Shown here: one piece after another, positions 16,630 through 25,476 of the stretch
How the letters are laid out: every line of letters begins with the position of its first letter
Position numbering within the stretch: the first letter of the stretch is position 1
NCBI RefSeq assembly: GCF_041395345.1
Contig: NZ_JAWLAR010000005.1
Location: 62,001 to 126,000, forward strand
DNA from: Dokdonella sp041395345
Lineage (GTDB): Bacteria > Pseudomonadota > Gammaproteobacteria > Xanthomonadales > Rhodanobacteraceae
Length of the DNA stretch: 64,000 bases
Direction of reading: 5' to 3'
Made by a program: the position numbers and the translations under genes
Notes under the pieces: model-generated
Told to the model about the DNA's origin: nothing
The model's database searches: none
Seen by the model: the letters and a program-made list of their open reading frames with translations, nothing else

Positions 16630-18564
16630 ATGAAGCGATCCATTCTCACAGCGATGATCACGACCACTCTGGTGGCTCTGGTGCTGGCAGCCTGCTCCAG
16701 GCCCGAATCACCGCCGGCGAATAGCGAAGCCGCAAACCCGGCACCTGCCGAGGTATCGCCCAAGGCACGGCCGGCTACTGGCTCGGTACCTGCCTATCCG
16801 ACACATGTCTATTTTGGCGACACGCATCTGCATACGGCCTTGTCGATGGATGCCGGAGCATCGGGCACGCAACTGATGCCGGCAGATGCCTATCGTTTTG
16901 CCAGGGGCGAGGCTGTTACCAGTGCCACCGGGCAGAAAGCCCAACTTTCCCGGCCACTCGATTTCCTCGTTGTCTCCGACCATTCCGATCAGATGGGACT
17001 GATCACCGATCTGAAGGCGGGCAAGCCTGAACTGCTCGCCAACCCTGTCGCCAGGGGTTGGTACGACTTGATGCAGGAGGGCAAGCAACAGGAGGCTGCA
17101 CTGGAAATCATCACCACGTTCGCCCAGGGCAAGTTTCCGAAGGAAATCATGTACAACCCGGGGTCGCCCGGGTTCGAATCCACCTGGCACTCGATCGTGC
17201 AGGCCGCCGAGGATGCCAATGACCCTGGCAAGTTCACCGCGCTTATCGGCTACGAATGGACCTCGCTGGTCAATGGTTCGAACATGCATCGCAACGTGAT
17301 TTTCCGCGGCAATGGAGACACGGCGCGACAAGCCCAGCCATTCACCAACTATCCGCCAGGAAGCTCCAACCCGCGGGATCTGTGGAAATGGATGGACGCC
17401 TACGAAGCCAGGACCGGCGACCAGGTCCTGGCCATCGCGCACAACGGCAACCTCAGCAACGGCATCATGTTTCCGGTCGACCAGACCTATGATGGCCAGC
17501 CGGTCGACAGCGAATATGCGAAGACGCGCGCAAGGCGTGAGCGCGTTTATGAAGCCACGCAAATGAAGGGTGACAGCGAGACGCATCCGTTCCTGTCGCC
17601 GAATGACGAATTCGCCGACTTCGAGAACTGGGACAAGGGTAACCTGGACCTGACTGCTGCCAAGAAGACCTCCATGCTGGAGTTCGAGTACGTGCGCTCG
17701 GCGCTCAAGAACGGACTCATGCTGGAGGCCAGACTCGGCACCAACCCGTACAAGTTCGGCCTGATTGGCAGCACCGATTCGCATACCGGCCTGGCCACCG
17801 CCGACGACAACAACTTCTGGGGCAAGTTGGCAACCAGTGAACCATCCCCCGAACGCACCCGCCACGCATTCGTGAAGACGCCGATCGACACGATCATGAG
17901 CTGGGAAGAGGTGGCATCGGGCTATGCCGCTGTCTGGGCGACCGAGAACACGCGCGAAGCACTGTTCGACGCCCTGCAAAGGAAGGAAGTCTATGCGACC
18001 ACCGGGCCACGCATGACCGTGCGCTTCTTTGGCGGCTGGGATTACACCACCGAGGACGCGAAGGGCGACATTGCAGAAGCAGGTTATTCCAAGGGCGTGC
18101 CAATGGGCGGGGACCTCAGCGCGGCCGAAAGCGGAAAATCACCGACGTTTCTTATTGCGGTGACTAAGGATCCGGACGGAGCCAACCTCGATCGCGCGCA
18201 GATCGTCAAGGGTTGGGTTGACTCAAATGGTGAGACCCGGGAGAAGATCTACGAAGCAGTCTGGGCCGGCGATCGCCAGTTGAGTGCCGATGGCAAGCTG
18301 CCACCCCTGGGTAACACGGTGGATGTCGCCAAGGCGACCTACACGAACACGATCGGTTCCACCGAATTCGTCAAGTTGTGGCAGGACCCCGAGTTCGATC
18401 CGACCCAGCGTGCCTTTTATTACCTGCGTGTCGTCGAGATCCCGACCCCGCGCTGGACTGCCTATGATGCCGTGCGCTACAACCTCGACTTGCCCAGGGA
18501 AGTACCGATGCAGACCCAGGAGCGCGCTTACTCGTCACCCATCTGGTACACGCCCGACTCCTGA
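16630..18564 (+). CDS. DUF3604 family lipoprotein
   Basis: 644 residues from MKRSILTAMITTTLVALVLA, a lipoprotein signal with lipobox LAAC; GGAG lies upstream. The mature start YPTHVYFGDTHLHTALSMDA gives the HxH metal motif typical of PHP-like DUF3604 proteins. Further family texts are VVSDHSDQMG, GYEWTSLV, HNGNLSNGIMFP, SHTGLATADDNNFWGK and TGPRMTVRFFGG. The metal-binding HxH, DH and Asp/His residues suggest a metallo-hydrolase, reaction unknown. It leads a cassette with a parvulin-like protein and a HupE/UreJ-type membrane protein. Confidence 0.9.
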   Translation: MKRSILTAMITTTLVALVLAACSRPESPPANSEAANPAPAEVSPKARPATGSVPAYPTHVYFGDTHLHTALSMDAGASGTQLMPADAYRFARGEAVTSATGQKAQLSRPLDFLVVSDHSDQMGLITDLKAGKPELLANPVARGWYDLMQEGKQQEAALEIITTFAQGKFPKEIMYNPGSPGFESTWHSIVQAAEDANDPGKFTALIGYEWTSLVNGSNMHRNVIFRGNGDTARQAQPFTNYPPGSSNPRDLWKWMDAYEARTGDQVLAIAHNGNLSNGIMFPVDQTYDGQPVDSEYAKTRARRERVYEATQMKGDSETHPFLSPNDEFADFENWDKGNLDLTAAKKTSMLEFEYVRSALKNGLMLEARLGTNPYKFGLIGSTDSHTGLATADDNNFWGKLATSEPSPERTRHAFVKTPIDTIMSWEEVASGYAAVWATENTREALFDALQRKEVYATTGPRMTVRFFGGWDYTTEDAKGDIAEAGYSKGVPMGGDLSAAESGKSPTFLIAVTKDPDGANLDRAQIVKGWVDSNGETREKIYEAVWAGDRQLSADGKLPPLGNTVDVAKATYTNTIGSTEFVKLWQDPEFDPTQRAFYYLRVVEIPTPRWTAYDAVRYNLDLPREVPMQTQERAYSSPIWYTPDS

Positions 18565-18689
18565 TCCACATTGCACGGGGCGGGCGAAATGCATTTCCGT
18601 GCACGTTGGCCGATCGGGTTGTCATGCATTGATTGCGCTTGGTGCGGCAACGGGTCTTGTTCGAATATCTCCCCAGCAGACCATCCGAG

Positions 18690-19535
18690 ATGAGTCGAAT
18701 CCTTCACGAACCACTCGTTCATTTCCTGATTCTCGGCACCCTGCTGTTCGTGCTCTATGCAAGTGTGAAAGGTGGATCGGGTGCCCCTGACGAAATCCTT
18801 GTCACACGCGGCCAGGTCGACAACCTGCGCAGCCAGTTTTCCAAGGTCTGGCAGCGTGAGCCGAGCCGACAGGAGCTCGATGGTCTGGTCGAAAACTGGG
18901 TTCGCGAGGAAGTGCTGTATCGCGAAGGCCGGAAGCTGGGACTCGATGTGAACGACCAGGTCATCCGCCGACGGGTCATGCAGAAGATCGAGTTCCTGGC
19001 CGAAGGCGCTACGCCACAGGTTCCAACGCCAGCAGAGTTGCAAGCCTGGCTCGACGCGCATCCGGACGACTATCAAATCGAACCGCGCTACTCGCTGACC
19101 CAGATCTACTTCGATCCGTCTCGCCATGGCGATGCGCTCGAAGCCGATGTGATCGCGGCCCGCAAGGCACTTCTGGAGGGAAAGCCCGTCGAGAGCGATA
19201 CCACGCAGCTGCCCGCGACGCTGAGAGACCGACCGTTATCGGAGATCGTGCGCGTGTTCGGCAGCCGCCTTGGCGATTCGATTGCGTCGATGGAGACCGG
19301 ACAGTGGAGTGAGCCGCTCGCTTCGGGTTTCGGCGTGCATCTGGTTCGCATCGACCTCAAAGAGCCAGGCCGGGTGGCGACACTGGCTGAAGCGAAAAAG
19401 GCGGTCGAACGCGACCTGCTGTACGAACGAACAATGCAAGGCAAGCAGGCGTTCTATCTTGAGCGCAAGAGTAATTACACGGTGCGCATGGAGCCAGCGA
19501 CCCCGGAAGCCGATCCGGAAACTGCCGGCCCATGA
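18690..19535 (+). CDS. Membrane-anchored parvulin-type (PpiC) peptidyl-prolyl isomerase
   Basis: 281 residues from MSRILHEPLVHFLILGTLLF, giving an N-terminal membrane anchor. A SurA-like N-terminal helical region follows (NWVREEVLYREGRKLGLDVN, then VIRRRVMQKIEFL). A PpiC-like C-terminal domain runs about 130-250 (YSLTQIYFD, GSRLGDSIASMETGQWSEPL, SGFGVHLVRI). The classic parvulin catalytic His pair is not obvious, so it may act as a chaperone rather than an isomerase. It lies 125 bp after the DUF3604 gene and overlaps the HupE gene by ATGA. Confidence 0.83.
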   Translation: MSRILHEPLVHFLILGTLLFVLYASVKGGSGAPDEILVTRGQVDNLRSQFSKVWQREPSRQELDGLVENWVREEVLYREGRKLGLDVNDQVIRRRVMQKIEFLAEGATPQVPTPAELQAWLDAHPDDYQIEPRYSLTQIYFDPSRHGDALEADVIAARKALLEGKPVESDTTQLPATLRDRPLSEIVRVFGSRLGDSIASMETGQWSEPLASGFGVHLVRIDLKEPGRVATLAEAKKAVERDLLYERTMQGKQAFYLERKSNYTVRMEPATPEADPETAGP

Positions 19536-20578
19536 GGCCGAGTTCTGCAACTCCGGGTTCGTGCCGACCGAAACCGTTCGCCTGTGCCTGCTGGTTGATC
19601 GTGGCCTGGCTCGCGTGCCTCGGCACGGCCGTACAGGCCGATGTGTTTCGTCCGGCCTACCTGGAACTCCGCGAAGAAGGCGCCGACCGCTATTCAGTGC
19701 TCTGGAAAGTGCCCGCACAGGGTGATCGAAAGCTTGACGTACAAATCGCGTTTCCCGAAGGGACCGAGACGCTGGGCGATGCGCAAGCGCTGTTCAACGA
19801 CGGCGCCTATGTCGAACGCTGGAGGATCCGGCGTGAAGGCGGACTGGTCGGCGAAACGCTGCGCGTCGAAGGCATAGCCGCTGGTGTAACCGACGTGATC
19901 GTGCGCGTCGAGCGCGAAGACGGCACCAGCCAGGTCGAACGCATGCTGCCCGACGATCCACAATTCACGATCATCGCGGCAAGCGGTATCGGCGAAGTGG
20001 CCTGGTCCTATTTCGTTCTGGGCGTCGAACATATCCTCGCCGGCTTCGATCATTTGCTGTTTGTGCTGGCCCTGCTGCTGATCGTCAGGGGCGGCAAGCG
20101 CATCTTCCTGACCATCACCGCATTCACCCTGGCACACAGCATCACCCTGGTCTCGGCGACCCTGGGCTGGATGCGCGTACCCGGTCCTCCGGTCGAGGCC
20201 ATCATCGCGCTGAGCATCGTCTTTGTCGCCGCCGAGGTCGTGCATGGCTTGCAAGGCAGACCGGGCCTGACAGCGCGTGCACCTTGGGTCGTCGCCTTCG
20301 CCTTCGGCCTGCTGCACGGCTTCGGCTTCGCCGGTGCACTGGCCGAAGTGGGCTTGCCACAGAAGGCGATTCCTGTCGCCCTGCTGATGTTCAATGTCGG
20401 CGTCGAAGTCGGTCAGTTGATCTTTGTGGCGTTCGCACTATCGTTGAAGTTCGCACTTGTGCGTCTGCCTCTGCGCTGGCCCGCATGGGCGAGCTATGTG
20501 GGTCCGTACTCGATCGGAGTATTGGCCATGTTCTGGGTCATCGAGCGCGTCGACTCATTCTGGCAACAGGCTGGCTGA
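19532..20578 (+). CDS. HupE/UreJ-family membrane protein
   Basis: 348 residues, start in the ATGA overlap with the parvulin gene. A signal-like segment (about 20-36) precedes an outer domain of about 110 residues. Six or so membrane helices follow, with the HupE/UreJ_2 texts GVEHILAGFDHLLFVLALLL, FTLAHSITL, EAIIALSIVFVAAEVV and LLHGFGFAGAL. The His residues in GVEHI, DHLLF, LAHS and LLHGFGFA suggest metal binding; relatives are proposed nickel or cobalt permeases. Whether it transports metal for the DUF3604 protein is inference. Confidence 0.88.
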   Translation: MRPSSATPGSCRPKPFACACWLIVAWLACLGTAVQADVFRPAYLELREEGADRYSVLWKVPAQGDRKLDVQIAFPEGTETLGDAQALFNDGAYVERWRIRREGGLVGETLRVEGIAAGVTDVIVRVEREDGTSQVERMLPDDPQFTIIAASGIGEVAWSYFVLGVEHILAGFDHLLFVLALLLIVRGGKRIFLTITAFTLAHSITLVSATLGWMRVPGPPVEAIIALSIVFVAAEVVHGLQGRPGLTARAPWVVAFAFGLLHGFGFAGALAEVGLPQKAIPVALLMFNVGVEVGQLIFVAFALSLKFALVRLPLRWPAWASYVGPYSIGVLAMFWVIERVDSFWQQAG

Positions 20579-20661
20579 GCCGAAAGGGGTCAGACAACTG
20601 TCCGTGCCGATCCGGCAGGCAGATCATCCCTGCGTGATGGCGATTGGGGAGAAAGGTTGCG

Positions 20662-22044
20662 ATGGGAGTTGAATGCGGGTTTCGGATCGCCCTTTCGGGC
20701 CAGCGCCTGTTCCCGCGCGGCTTTTGTGGCGCCGTGGTCCTGCTGACATGCCTGATGCTTGCAGGCACAGGCAAGCTTCGCGCGCAATCGAGCGCCATCC
20801 CGGCAACGCGCGCAATCATTGTCGCTGTTGAAGAAAGACCCGATCCGGCGCTTGCTGCCGGATCCACGCAGCGCGGCTATGGCAGGCAGGCGGACTATTC
20901 CGGCAGTGCGAGAACCCGGGCGATCGCGGCGGGGCTCGCCCGCGATCATGGCCTTGTCGAATTGTCCGCCTGGGTGATCGATCCGCTGCACCTGCGCTGC
21001 ATGGTGTACGCAATAGCGGCAAGCAGTGATCGCGCCGAAGTTCTGTCTCGATTGCGTTCGGATCGCCGGGTAGCACTCGCCCAGGAGTTGCAAGAATTCG
21101 ACACCCTCTCGACTCCGTCCGGCTCGCTGGCCGCAGCGAGCAGCGCTTCGTCGACCGACCAGTACAATGACCCGTATGTCGCACTGCAGACCGGCTTTGC
21201 CTCGATTGGCGCAGGGCAGGCACAGCGACTGGCCAATGGCGAGGGTGTTGGCGTGGCGTTGATCGATACCGGTGTCGATTCCACGCATCCTGATCTGAAA
21301 GGGCGGATCCGTGGACAGCGCGATTTCGTCAACACGCCCGCCCTGGATCCGGGCTCGGATCGACATGGCACCGAGGTCGCCGGCGTCATCGCGGCTGTGG
21401 CCAACAATGGCGTCGGTATCGTCGGGGTGGCTCCTGCAGCCAGTCTGCACGCGTTCCGCGCGTGCTGGCCATTGGTCGCGGGAAGACCGGCAGCGCGCTG
21501 CAACAGCTTCACGCTCGCCCAGGCTCTGGGCGCAGCCATCGATTCGGATGCAAGGATCATCAATCTGAGTCTCGGGGGGCCGCATGACCCGTTGCTTGAA
21601 CAGCTGCTGGACGTCGCATTGAGGCGCGGAAAGATCGTGGTCGCCGCTACGCCTGCCGATGGAAGGCCGTTCGGGTTTCCGTCAGGCGTGGCTGGCGTCA
21701 TTGCAGTCAGCGCAAGCACACCCGACCCCAGTGCGCCTGGCAACGCTGCGCTTCGCGCGCCTGGCAAGCAGATCCTTACCCTTGAACCGGGCGGAAGCTA
21801 CGACTATGCCTCGGGGAGTTCGCTCGCAGCCGCCCACGTGACCGGAACAGTGGCACTGCTGCTGCAGCTCGCGCCCGCAACCGATTCGACTGCGCTGGCC
21901 ACGCTGCTGAAACACACTTCGCAGGCGCAGCCTGATCAGATCGACGCATGCGCCGCTGCCCACTCGGTCCATGGCGGGCGCGGTTCCTGCTTCGAGCAAC
22001 CGTCAGGCATCGCCACGACAGCGCCTTCATTCGACAAGCACTGA
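20662..22044 (+). CDS. S8 (subtilisin) family serine protease with N-terminal prodomain
   Basis: 460 residues from the ATG at 20662 (AAAGG six bases upstream). A signal peptide (about 20-42) is followed by the prodomain (about 50-150), then the catalytic domain. The triad is Asp202 (VALIDTGVDSTHPDL), His235 (DRHGTEVAGVIAA) and Ser387 (YASGSSLAAAHVTG, GSSLA replacing the usual GTSMA). The oxyanion region is NLSLGG, and a VVAATPADG segment replaces the common AAGN, so the oxyanion Asn is not obvious at its usual place. Cys pairs in the domain could form disulfides. The prodomain matches the stand-alone protein at 15912. It is likely a secreted or periplasmic protease. Confidence 0.92.
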   Translation: MGVECGFRIALSGQRLFPRGFCGAVVLLTCLMLAGTGKLRAQSSAIPATRAIIVAVEERPDPALAAGSTQRGYGRQADYSGSARTRAIAAGLARDHGLVELSAWVIDPLHLRCMVYAIAASSDRAEVLSRLRSDRRVALAQELQEFDTLSTPSGSLAAASSASSTDQYNDPYVALQTGFASIGAGQAQRLANGEGVGVALIDTGVDSTHPDLKGRIRGQRDFVNTPALDPGSDRHGTEVAGVIAAVANNGVGIVGVAPAASLHAFRACWPLVAGRPAARCNSFTLAQALGAAIDSDARIINLSLGGPHDPLLEQLLDVALRRGKIVVAATPADGRPFGFPSGVAGVIAVSASTPDPSAPGNAALRAPGKQILTLEPGGSYDYASGSSLAAAHVTGTVALLLQLAPATDSTALATLLKHTSQAQPDQIDACAAAHSVHGGRGSCFEQPSGIATTAPSFDKH

Positions 22045-22058
22045 CCCTCGCATTCGAA

Positions 22059-23735
22059 TCAGTCGACGCGGCCCGATCCCTGATCCTTTCCTGGCACGCG
22101 GATCTTCATGATCTTCTCGATATTGTCGGCAATGCGATGCCTGTACTCGGTCGACATCGCGACGGGCGCCGCTTCTGCCGCAGCGTGCTTGATCGGCAAG
22201 GAGGCGCTGGCTGAGGCGGATACTGCGGGCGCTGCAAAGACATCCGTGCGATTGGTACTCCCTCCGGTTCCCGAGCGCGAATAGAACGGCACGAACACGG
22301 AACCGCTGCTGGCCAATCCCTGATAGTCGCCGAGAAAATATCCGGTCGTGGGCCCCCAGGCTGCCAGCGGCGCAAGACTGAGATCGAATGGGCCGGCGAC
22401 CTGCGTTTCATTCCAGGTCTGCGCATCGTCTGACTGGCTCAACCAGATGCTGGTCAACAGGGTACTGTTGTCCGACGTATTGCTGCGGAAGTCGTAGTAG
22501 CTGACGCCGATCCTGCCGTCCGCGCGAACACTGACCGCTGGAAGAAAGGCCGCAACCGCGGCATTGCTATTGATCCGGACCGGCGCAGACCAGGTCAATC
22601 CGCCGTCAACGGATCGGGAAAGCGCGATGCCGTCGCGCGCTCCGCCGCTGAATCGCGAGTCCTGCCAGGCAACGTACAGATCGCCGTTTGGGGCGACCGC
22701 GGCCGAAGGAACGAGGCCGCCATCGCGAACGCGCATTCCGGTTTCCGGATCAACGGTGCCTACGGTCAACTGGTTGGCGATTCGGATGGAAGTGGACCAG
22801 CTCGCACCCTTGTCGGTCGAGCGGATCACATCAAGATAGGCGGCTGTCCCGCCATTGGCTACCGCGTCGATTCGCGTGTAGATGTTGACCAGGGTCCCGC
22901 TGGGCAGGACGGCAATCAGATTGCCAAGGGTCTGGTTGTTCTGCCCCGGATCGAAGATCGGACGCGCCACTTCCCAGCTCTGGCCTCCATCGACGGTTCG
23001 TGCAAACCAGGTCGGCCCGAAATTGGCCAGGGAGATCCGATCCCAGATTGCATAGACAAAGCGCGAATCGGTCGGGTCTGCGGTAATCGTTTCCTTGTCG
23101 TGGAAGACATCGTTCGATTCACGCACCAGCGTTGTTGGTGCGCTCCAGCTTGCACCGGAATCCACGGAGCGACTGACCAGCACCGAGGTGACCGAGCCGG
23201 TCGCCAGCGACGCCCCGTTGAATGCGATGGCGATGGTGTAGGCGGTACCATCCGGCGAAACGGCAACCCAGGGATCACTGCTGCGCTCATAATCGCCGCC
23301 ATTCGCCGGCGTGCCTCCCGCACATCTCGAAAATGCCGGGGTACTGCGTGACCAGCTCTGGCCGCCGTCATTCGATACAGCGACGACAATGCCGCGCGCA
23401 CCACCGCTGGACCAGCGGTCCTGCTGCCAGGCGCCATAGACTCGCATCGGGTTGCCGGGGTCCACGGCAAAATGCGGCTCCACCTCGGCATTTGCATAGA
23501 CCGTACCGGCGACCGCCACGCCATCGCAGTTCGCGCTGAATGGAGTCGCTGCAGAAGCCTGGTATTCCGGATCGAGTGTCGGCGGAGGCGGTGGCGGGGG
23601 AGGAGGCGGTGGCGGGGGAGGAGGCGTAGTCGGTGCGGGCGCCGTCGAATTCGAGCTGCCGCCCCCACAGGATGCAAGGCCCATCACTACGCCCAGAACG
23701 AATACTGTAGAAATCCACCGAACGTTGCTCGCCAT
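22059..23735 (-). CDS. Sialidase-like BNR-repeat lipoprotein
   Basis: 558 residues from the ATG at 23735, with GGAGGGCAGG upstream. The signal peptide ends in a lipobox (VVMGLASC), followed by a Gly/Ser stretch and a proline run. At least five Asp-box/BNR repeats are seen: SNDGGQSWSRS, SVDSGASWSAP, TVDGGQSWEVA, STDKGASWSTS and SVDGGLTWSAP. They mark a six-bladed beta propeller of the sialidase fold. Catalytic residues of true sialidases were not confirmed, so exo-alpha-sialidase is only the family name. It is likely a surface glycan-binding or glycan-cleaving lipoprotein. Its upstream region is shared with the divergent repeat protein at 23971. Confidence 0.82.
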   Translation of the reverse strand: MASNVRWISTVFVLGVVMGLASCGGGSSNSTAPAPTTPPPPPPPPPPPPPPPTLDPEYQASAATPFSANCDGVAVAGTVYANAEVEPHFAVDPGNPMRVYGAWQQDRWSSGGARGIVVAVSNDGGQSWSRSTPAFSRCAGGTPANGGDYERSSDPWVAVSPDGTAYTIAIAFNGASLATGSVTSVLVSRSVDSGASWSAPTTLVRESNDVFHDKETITADPTDSRFVYAIWDRISLANFGPTWFARTVDGGQSWEVARPIFDPGQNNQTLGNLIAVLPSGTLVNIYTRIDAVANGGTAAYLDVIRSTDKGASWSTSIRIANQLTVGTVDPETGMRVRDGGLVPSAAVAPNGDLYVAWQDSRFSGGARDGIALSRSVDGGLTWSAPVRINSNAAVAAFLPAVSVRADGRIGVSYYDFRSNTSDNSTLLTSIWLSQSDDAQTWNETQVAGPFDLSLAPLAAWGPTTGYFLGDYQGLASSGSVFVPFYSRSGTGGSTNRTDVFAAPAVSASASASLPIKHAAAEAAPVAMSTEYRHRIADNIEKIMKIRVPGKDQGSGRVD

Positions 23736-23970
23736 GACCTGCCCTCCGATCTCTTTCAACGAAGCCTATCGTAACTTGACGCTTCGATCATCTTGCGCGC
23801 CTGGCTATCCGGGATTCCGGCGCAGCATGATCCGTGGATTGATTCGAAAAATACTGTGACAAAACCATGGGTTGGATTTCGCGGTGCTATCTTTGTGGGA
23901 CCCATTGGCCGCGATCTTGGCCAAGGTTCCGTCGCCCCACATCGGGGCGCTAGGCAAGATGGAGGTCGCC

Positions 23971-24573
23971 ATGAAGTTGATCTACCCGACAATGACACTC
24001 GCAATCATGTTCATGTTTGCCAATTCACTACCGCTGGTCGCTGCCGAGGGTGCTGCCGGCCAGGCCACCGACAAGGCCGTCGACGCCGCTACCGACATGG
24101 CCAAGGACAAGGCCATGGATGCGGTCAACGACAAGGCCGGTGATCTGGTCGGTGGTGCCGCCGGCGCTGGCGCTGCGGGCGCTGCCCTCAAGAGCGGTTC
24201 GATGACCGATGCCGCCACCGACATGGCCAGGGACAAGGCCATGGATGTGGTCAATGACAAGGCCGGCGATCTGGTCGGTGGTGCCGCCGGAGCCGGTGCT
24301 GCGGGCGCTGCCCTCAAGAGCGGTTCGATGACCGATGCCGCCACCGACATGGCCAGGGACAAGGCCATGGATGCGGTCAATGACAAGGCCGGCGATCTGG
24401 TCGGTGGTGCCGCCGGCACCAGCGCTGCGGGTGCTGCCCTCAAGAGCGGTTCGATGACCGATGCCGCCACCGACATGGCCAGGGACAAGGCGATGGAAAA
24501 GGCCAGAGATGTTGTCGATGACAATCCGTCGGCAGACGAGACCGAGGCAGCGACCGAGCCGGTGCCCGGGTAA
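23971..24573 (+). CDS. Secreted Ala/Asp/Lys-rich protein built of 42-residue tandem repeats
   Basis: 200 residues from the ATG at 23971, with GGAGG five bases upstream; the in-frame ATG at 23959 contains that site. The signal peptide MKLIYPTMTLAIMFMFANSL ends at about LVAA. The mature protein is three copies of a 42-residue unit: DAATDMARDKAMDAVNDKAG, then DLVGGAAGAGAAGAALKSGS, then MT. A partial fourth copy and an acidic tail follow. The amphipathic DAATDMARDKAM part resembles LEA or apolipoprotein-like helices; the Gly/Ala part is flexible. No catalytic motif. A stress or surface role is a guess. Confidence 0.8.
   Translation: MKLIYPTMTLAIMFMFANSLPLVAAEGAAGQATDKAVDAATDMAKDKAMDAVNDKAGDLVGGAAGAGAAGAALKSGSMTDAATDMARDKAMDVVNDKAGDLVGGAAGAGAAGAALKSGSMTDAATDMARDKAMDAVNDKAGDLVGGAAGTSAAGAALKSGSMTDAATDMARDKAMEKARDVVDDNPSADETEAATEPVPG
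24082..24459 (+). repeat. Three tandem 126-bp repeats inside the gene
   Basis: Units start at 24082, 24208 and 24334, each exactly 126 bp, in frame and nearly identical at the base level. Differences are single bases such as ggtgat/ggcgat and gatgtg/gatgcg. A partial fourth unit follows from 24460. The near identity means recent expansion or gene conversion, and copy number may vary between strains. Confidence 0.95.
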
Positions 24574-24585
24574 TGCGCAGCTGAG

Positions 24586-24619
24586 GCGCAGCCGGATTCG
24601 CTGTCGAATCCGGCTGCGC
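24586..24619. terminator. Perfect 15-bp stem-loop between convergent genes
   Basis: GCGCAGCCGGATTCG, loop CTGT, CGAATCCGGCTGCGC. It begins 12 bp after the stop of the repeat protein and lies about 45 bp before the NnrU stop, so it can serve both convergent genes. There is no clear T run on either side. Confidence 0.72.
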
Positions 24620-24663
24620 AACTGGTTGCAGAGCTCAGCACATCGGGGGCGTGGCGGCCTGCT

Positions 24664-25251
24664 TCAGGCCATCGGGCTTACTCCGATCAGGCGCAAGTGC
24701 AACCAGAAGGCGAATGCCGCCCAGGCTGCCAATCCGATCAGCACGGTGGCGAGATCACCCGCCAGTGTGCCTGCCGGTCGTGTCGTTCCGTTCAATCGGT
24801 CACGTCGACGTGACACCGCGAAATCGGCGATCGCCCACACAAGGAATGCGCCAAACAGAACAACGTCATGCAGGAAGCCGGTTGCCAGCAAATGGCCCAA
24901 TGCCCACAGCTTGATGCCTGCCAGCATCGGATGCCCCAGTTTCGCCTTGATGTGGTTGCGCGGCACGTAGGCTGCCGCAACCAGAACAAACGCAATCAGG
25001 GTAAACAGCATGTTGACGTGTTTCAGGGCCGGTGGCGGCGCATACAGCAGTACCGGCTGCTGTCGCGCAAGGCCGAAGCCCCAGACGACAAGCACGAACC
25101 CGGCGATTGAAACCAGGCTGTACAAGATGCGCCATGGATTTGCGCCGAGCCGCGCGATTGTCTTCGCTCGAAAACCGTCGGCAAACATGCGTACCGAATG
25201 CACGCCGAGAAAGATCACCAGGCCCAGTATCAAGATCCCCATGTCAAGCAT
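24664..25251 (-). CDS. NnrU family membrane protein
   Basis: 195 residues; MLDMGILILGL gives two possible starts (25251 or 25242). At least five membrane helices are seen: ILILGLVIFLGVHSVRM, ILYSLVSIAGFVLVVWGFGL, HVNMLFTLIAFVLVAAAYV, LFGAFLVWAIADFAVS and VLIGLAAWAAFAFWLHL. The texts LGVHSVRM, HIKAKLGHPMLAGIKLWALG and HLLATG are the NnrU signature with conserved His. The family was named from denitrification gene clusters and is related to isoprenoid/haem-linked methyltransferase-like membrane proteins. No denitrification genes are nearby, so the role here is open. Confidence 0.9.
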   Translation of the reverse strand: MLDMGILILGLVIFLGVHSVRMFADGFRAKTIARLGANPWRILYSLVSIAGFVLVVWGFGLARQQPVLLYAPPPALKHVNMLFTLIAFVLVAAAYVPRNHIKAKLGHPMLAGIKLWALGHLLATGFLHDVVLFGAFLVWAIADFAVSRRRDRLNGTTRPAGTLAGDLATVLIGLAAWAAFAFWLHLRLIGVSPMA

Positions 25252-25476
25252 CCGCGTTGGAAGGACGGCTCAGTATCGCGCATTGCGCTACTTGATACCT
25301 CTTTGCCCAGTGCACTCATCCACCGAAAACTGAACTGCCACCGAACCAGGCAAAGGCGCCGACAACCTGTCGAAATTGAGGATTCTGCGCACCCTGCCAA
25401 CGCTCCCGAGGCAGCATGGGCCGAACCCCCTCCATGACGGCGACAGGCCGATCGAGTGTGGATTCAGGGGAATCGC

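Noticed and set aside
22059..23735. True exo-alpha-sialidase
   Set aside because: BNR repeats prove the propeller fold, but the Arg triad and Tyr/Glu pair of sialidases were not confirmed, so only sialidase-like is claimed.
24082..24459. CRISPR array
   Set aside because: The three units are long, directly adjacent and in-frame coding repeats with no unique spacers.
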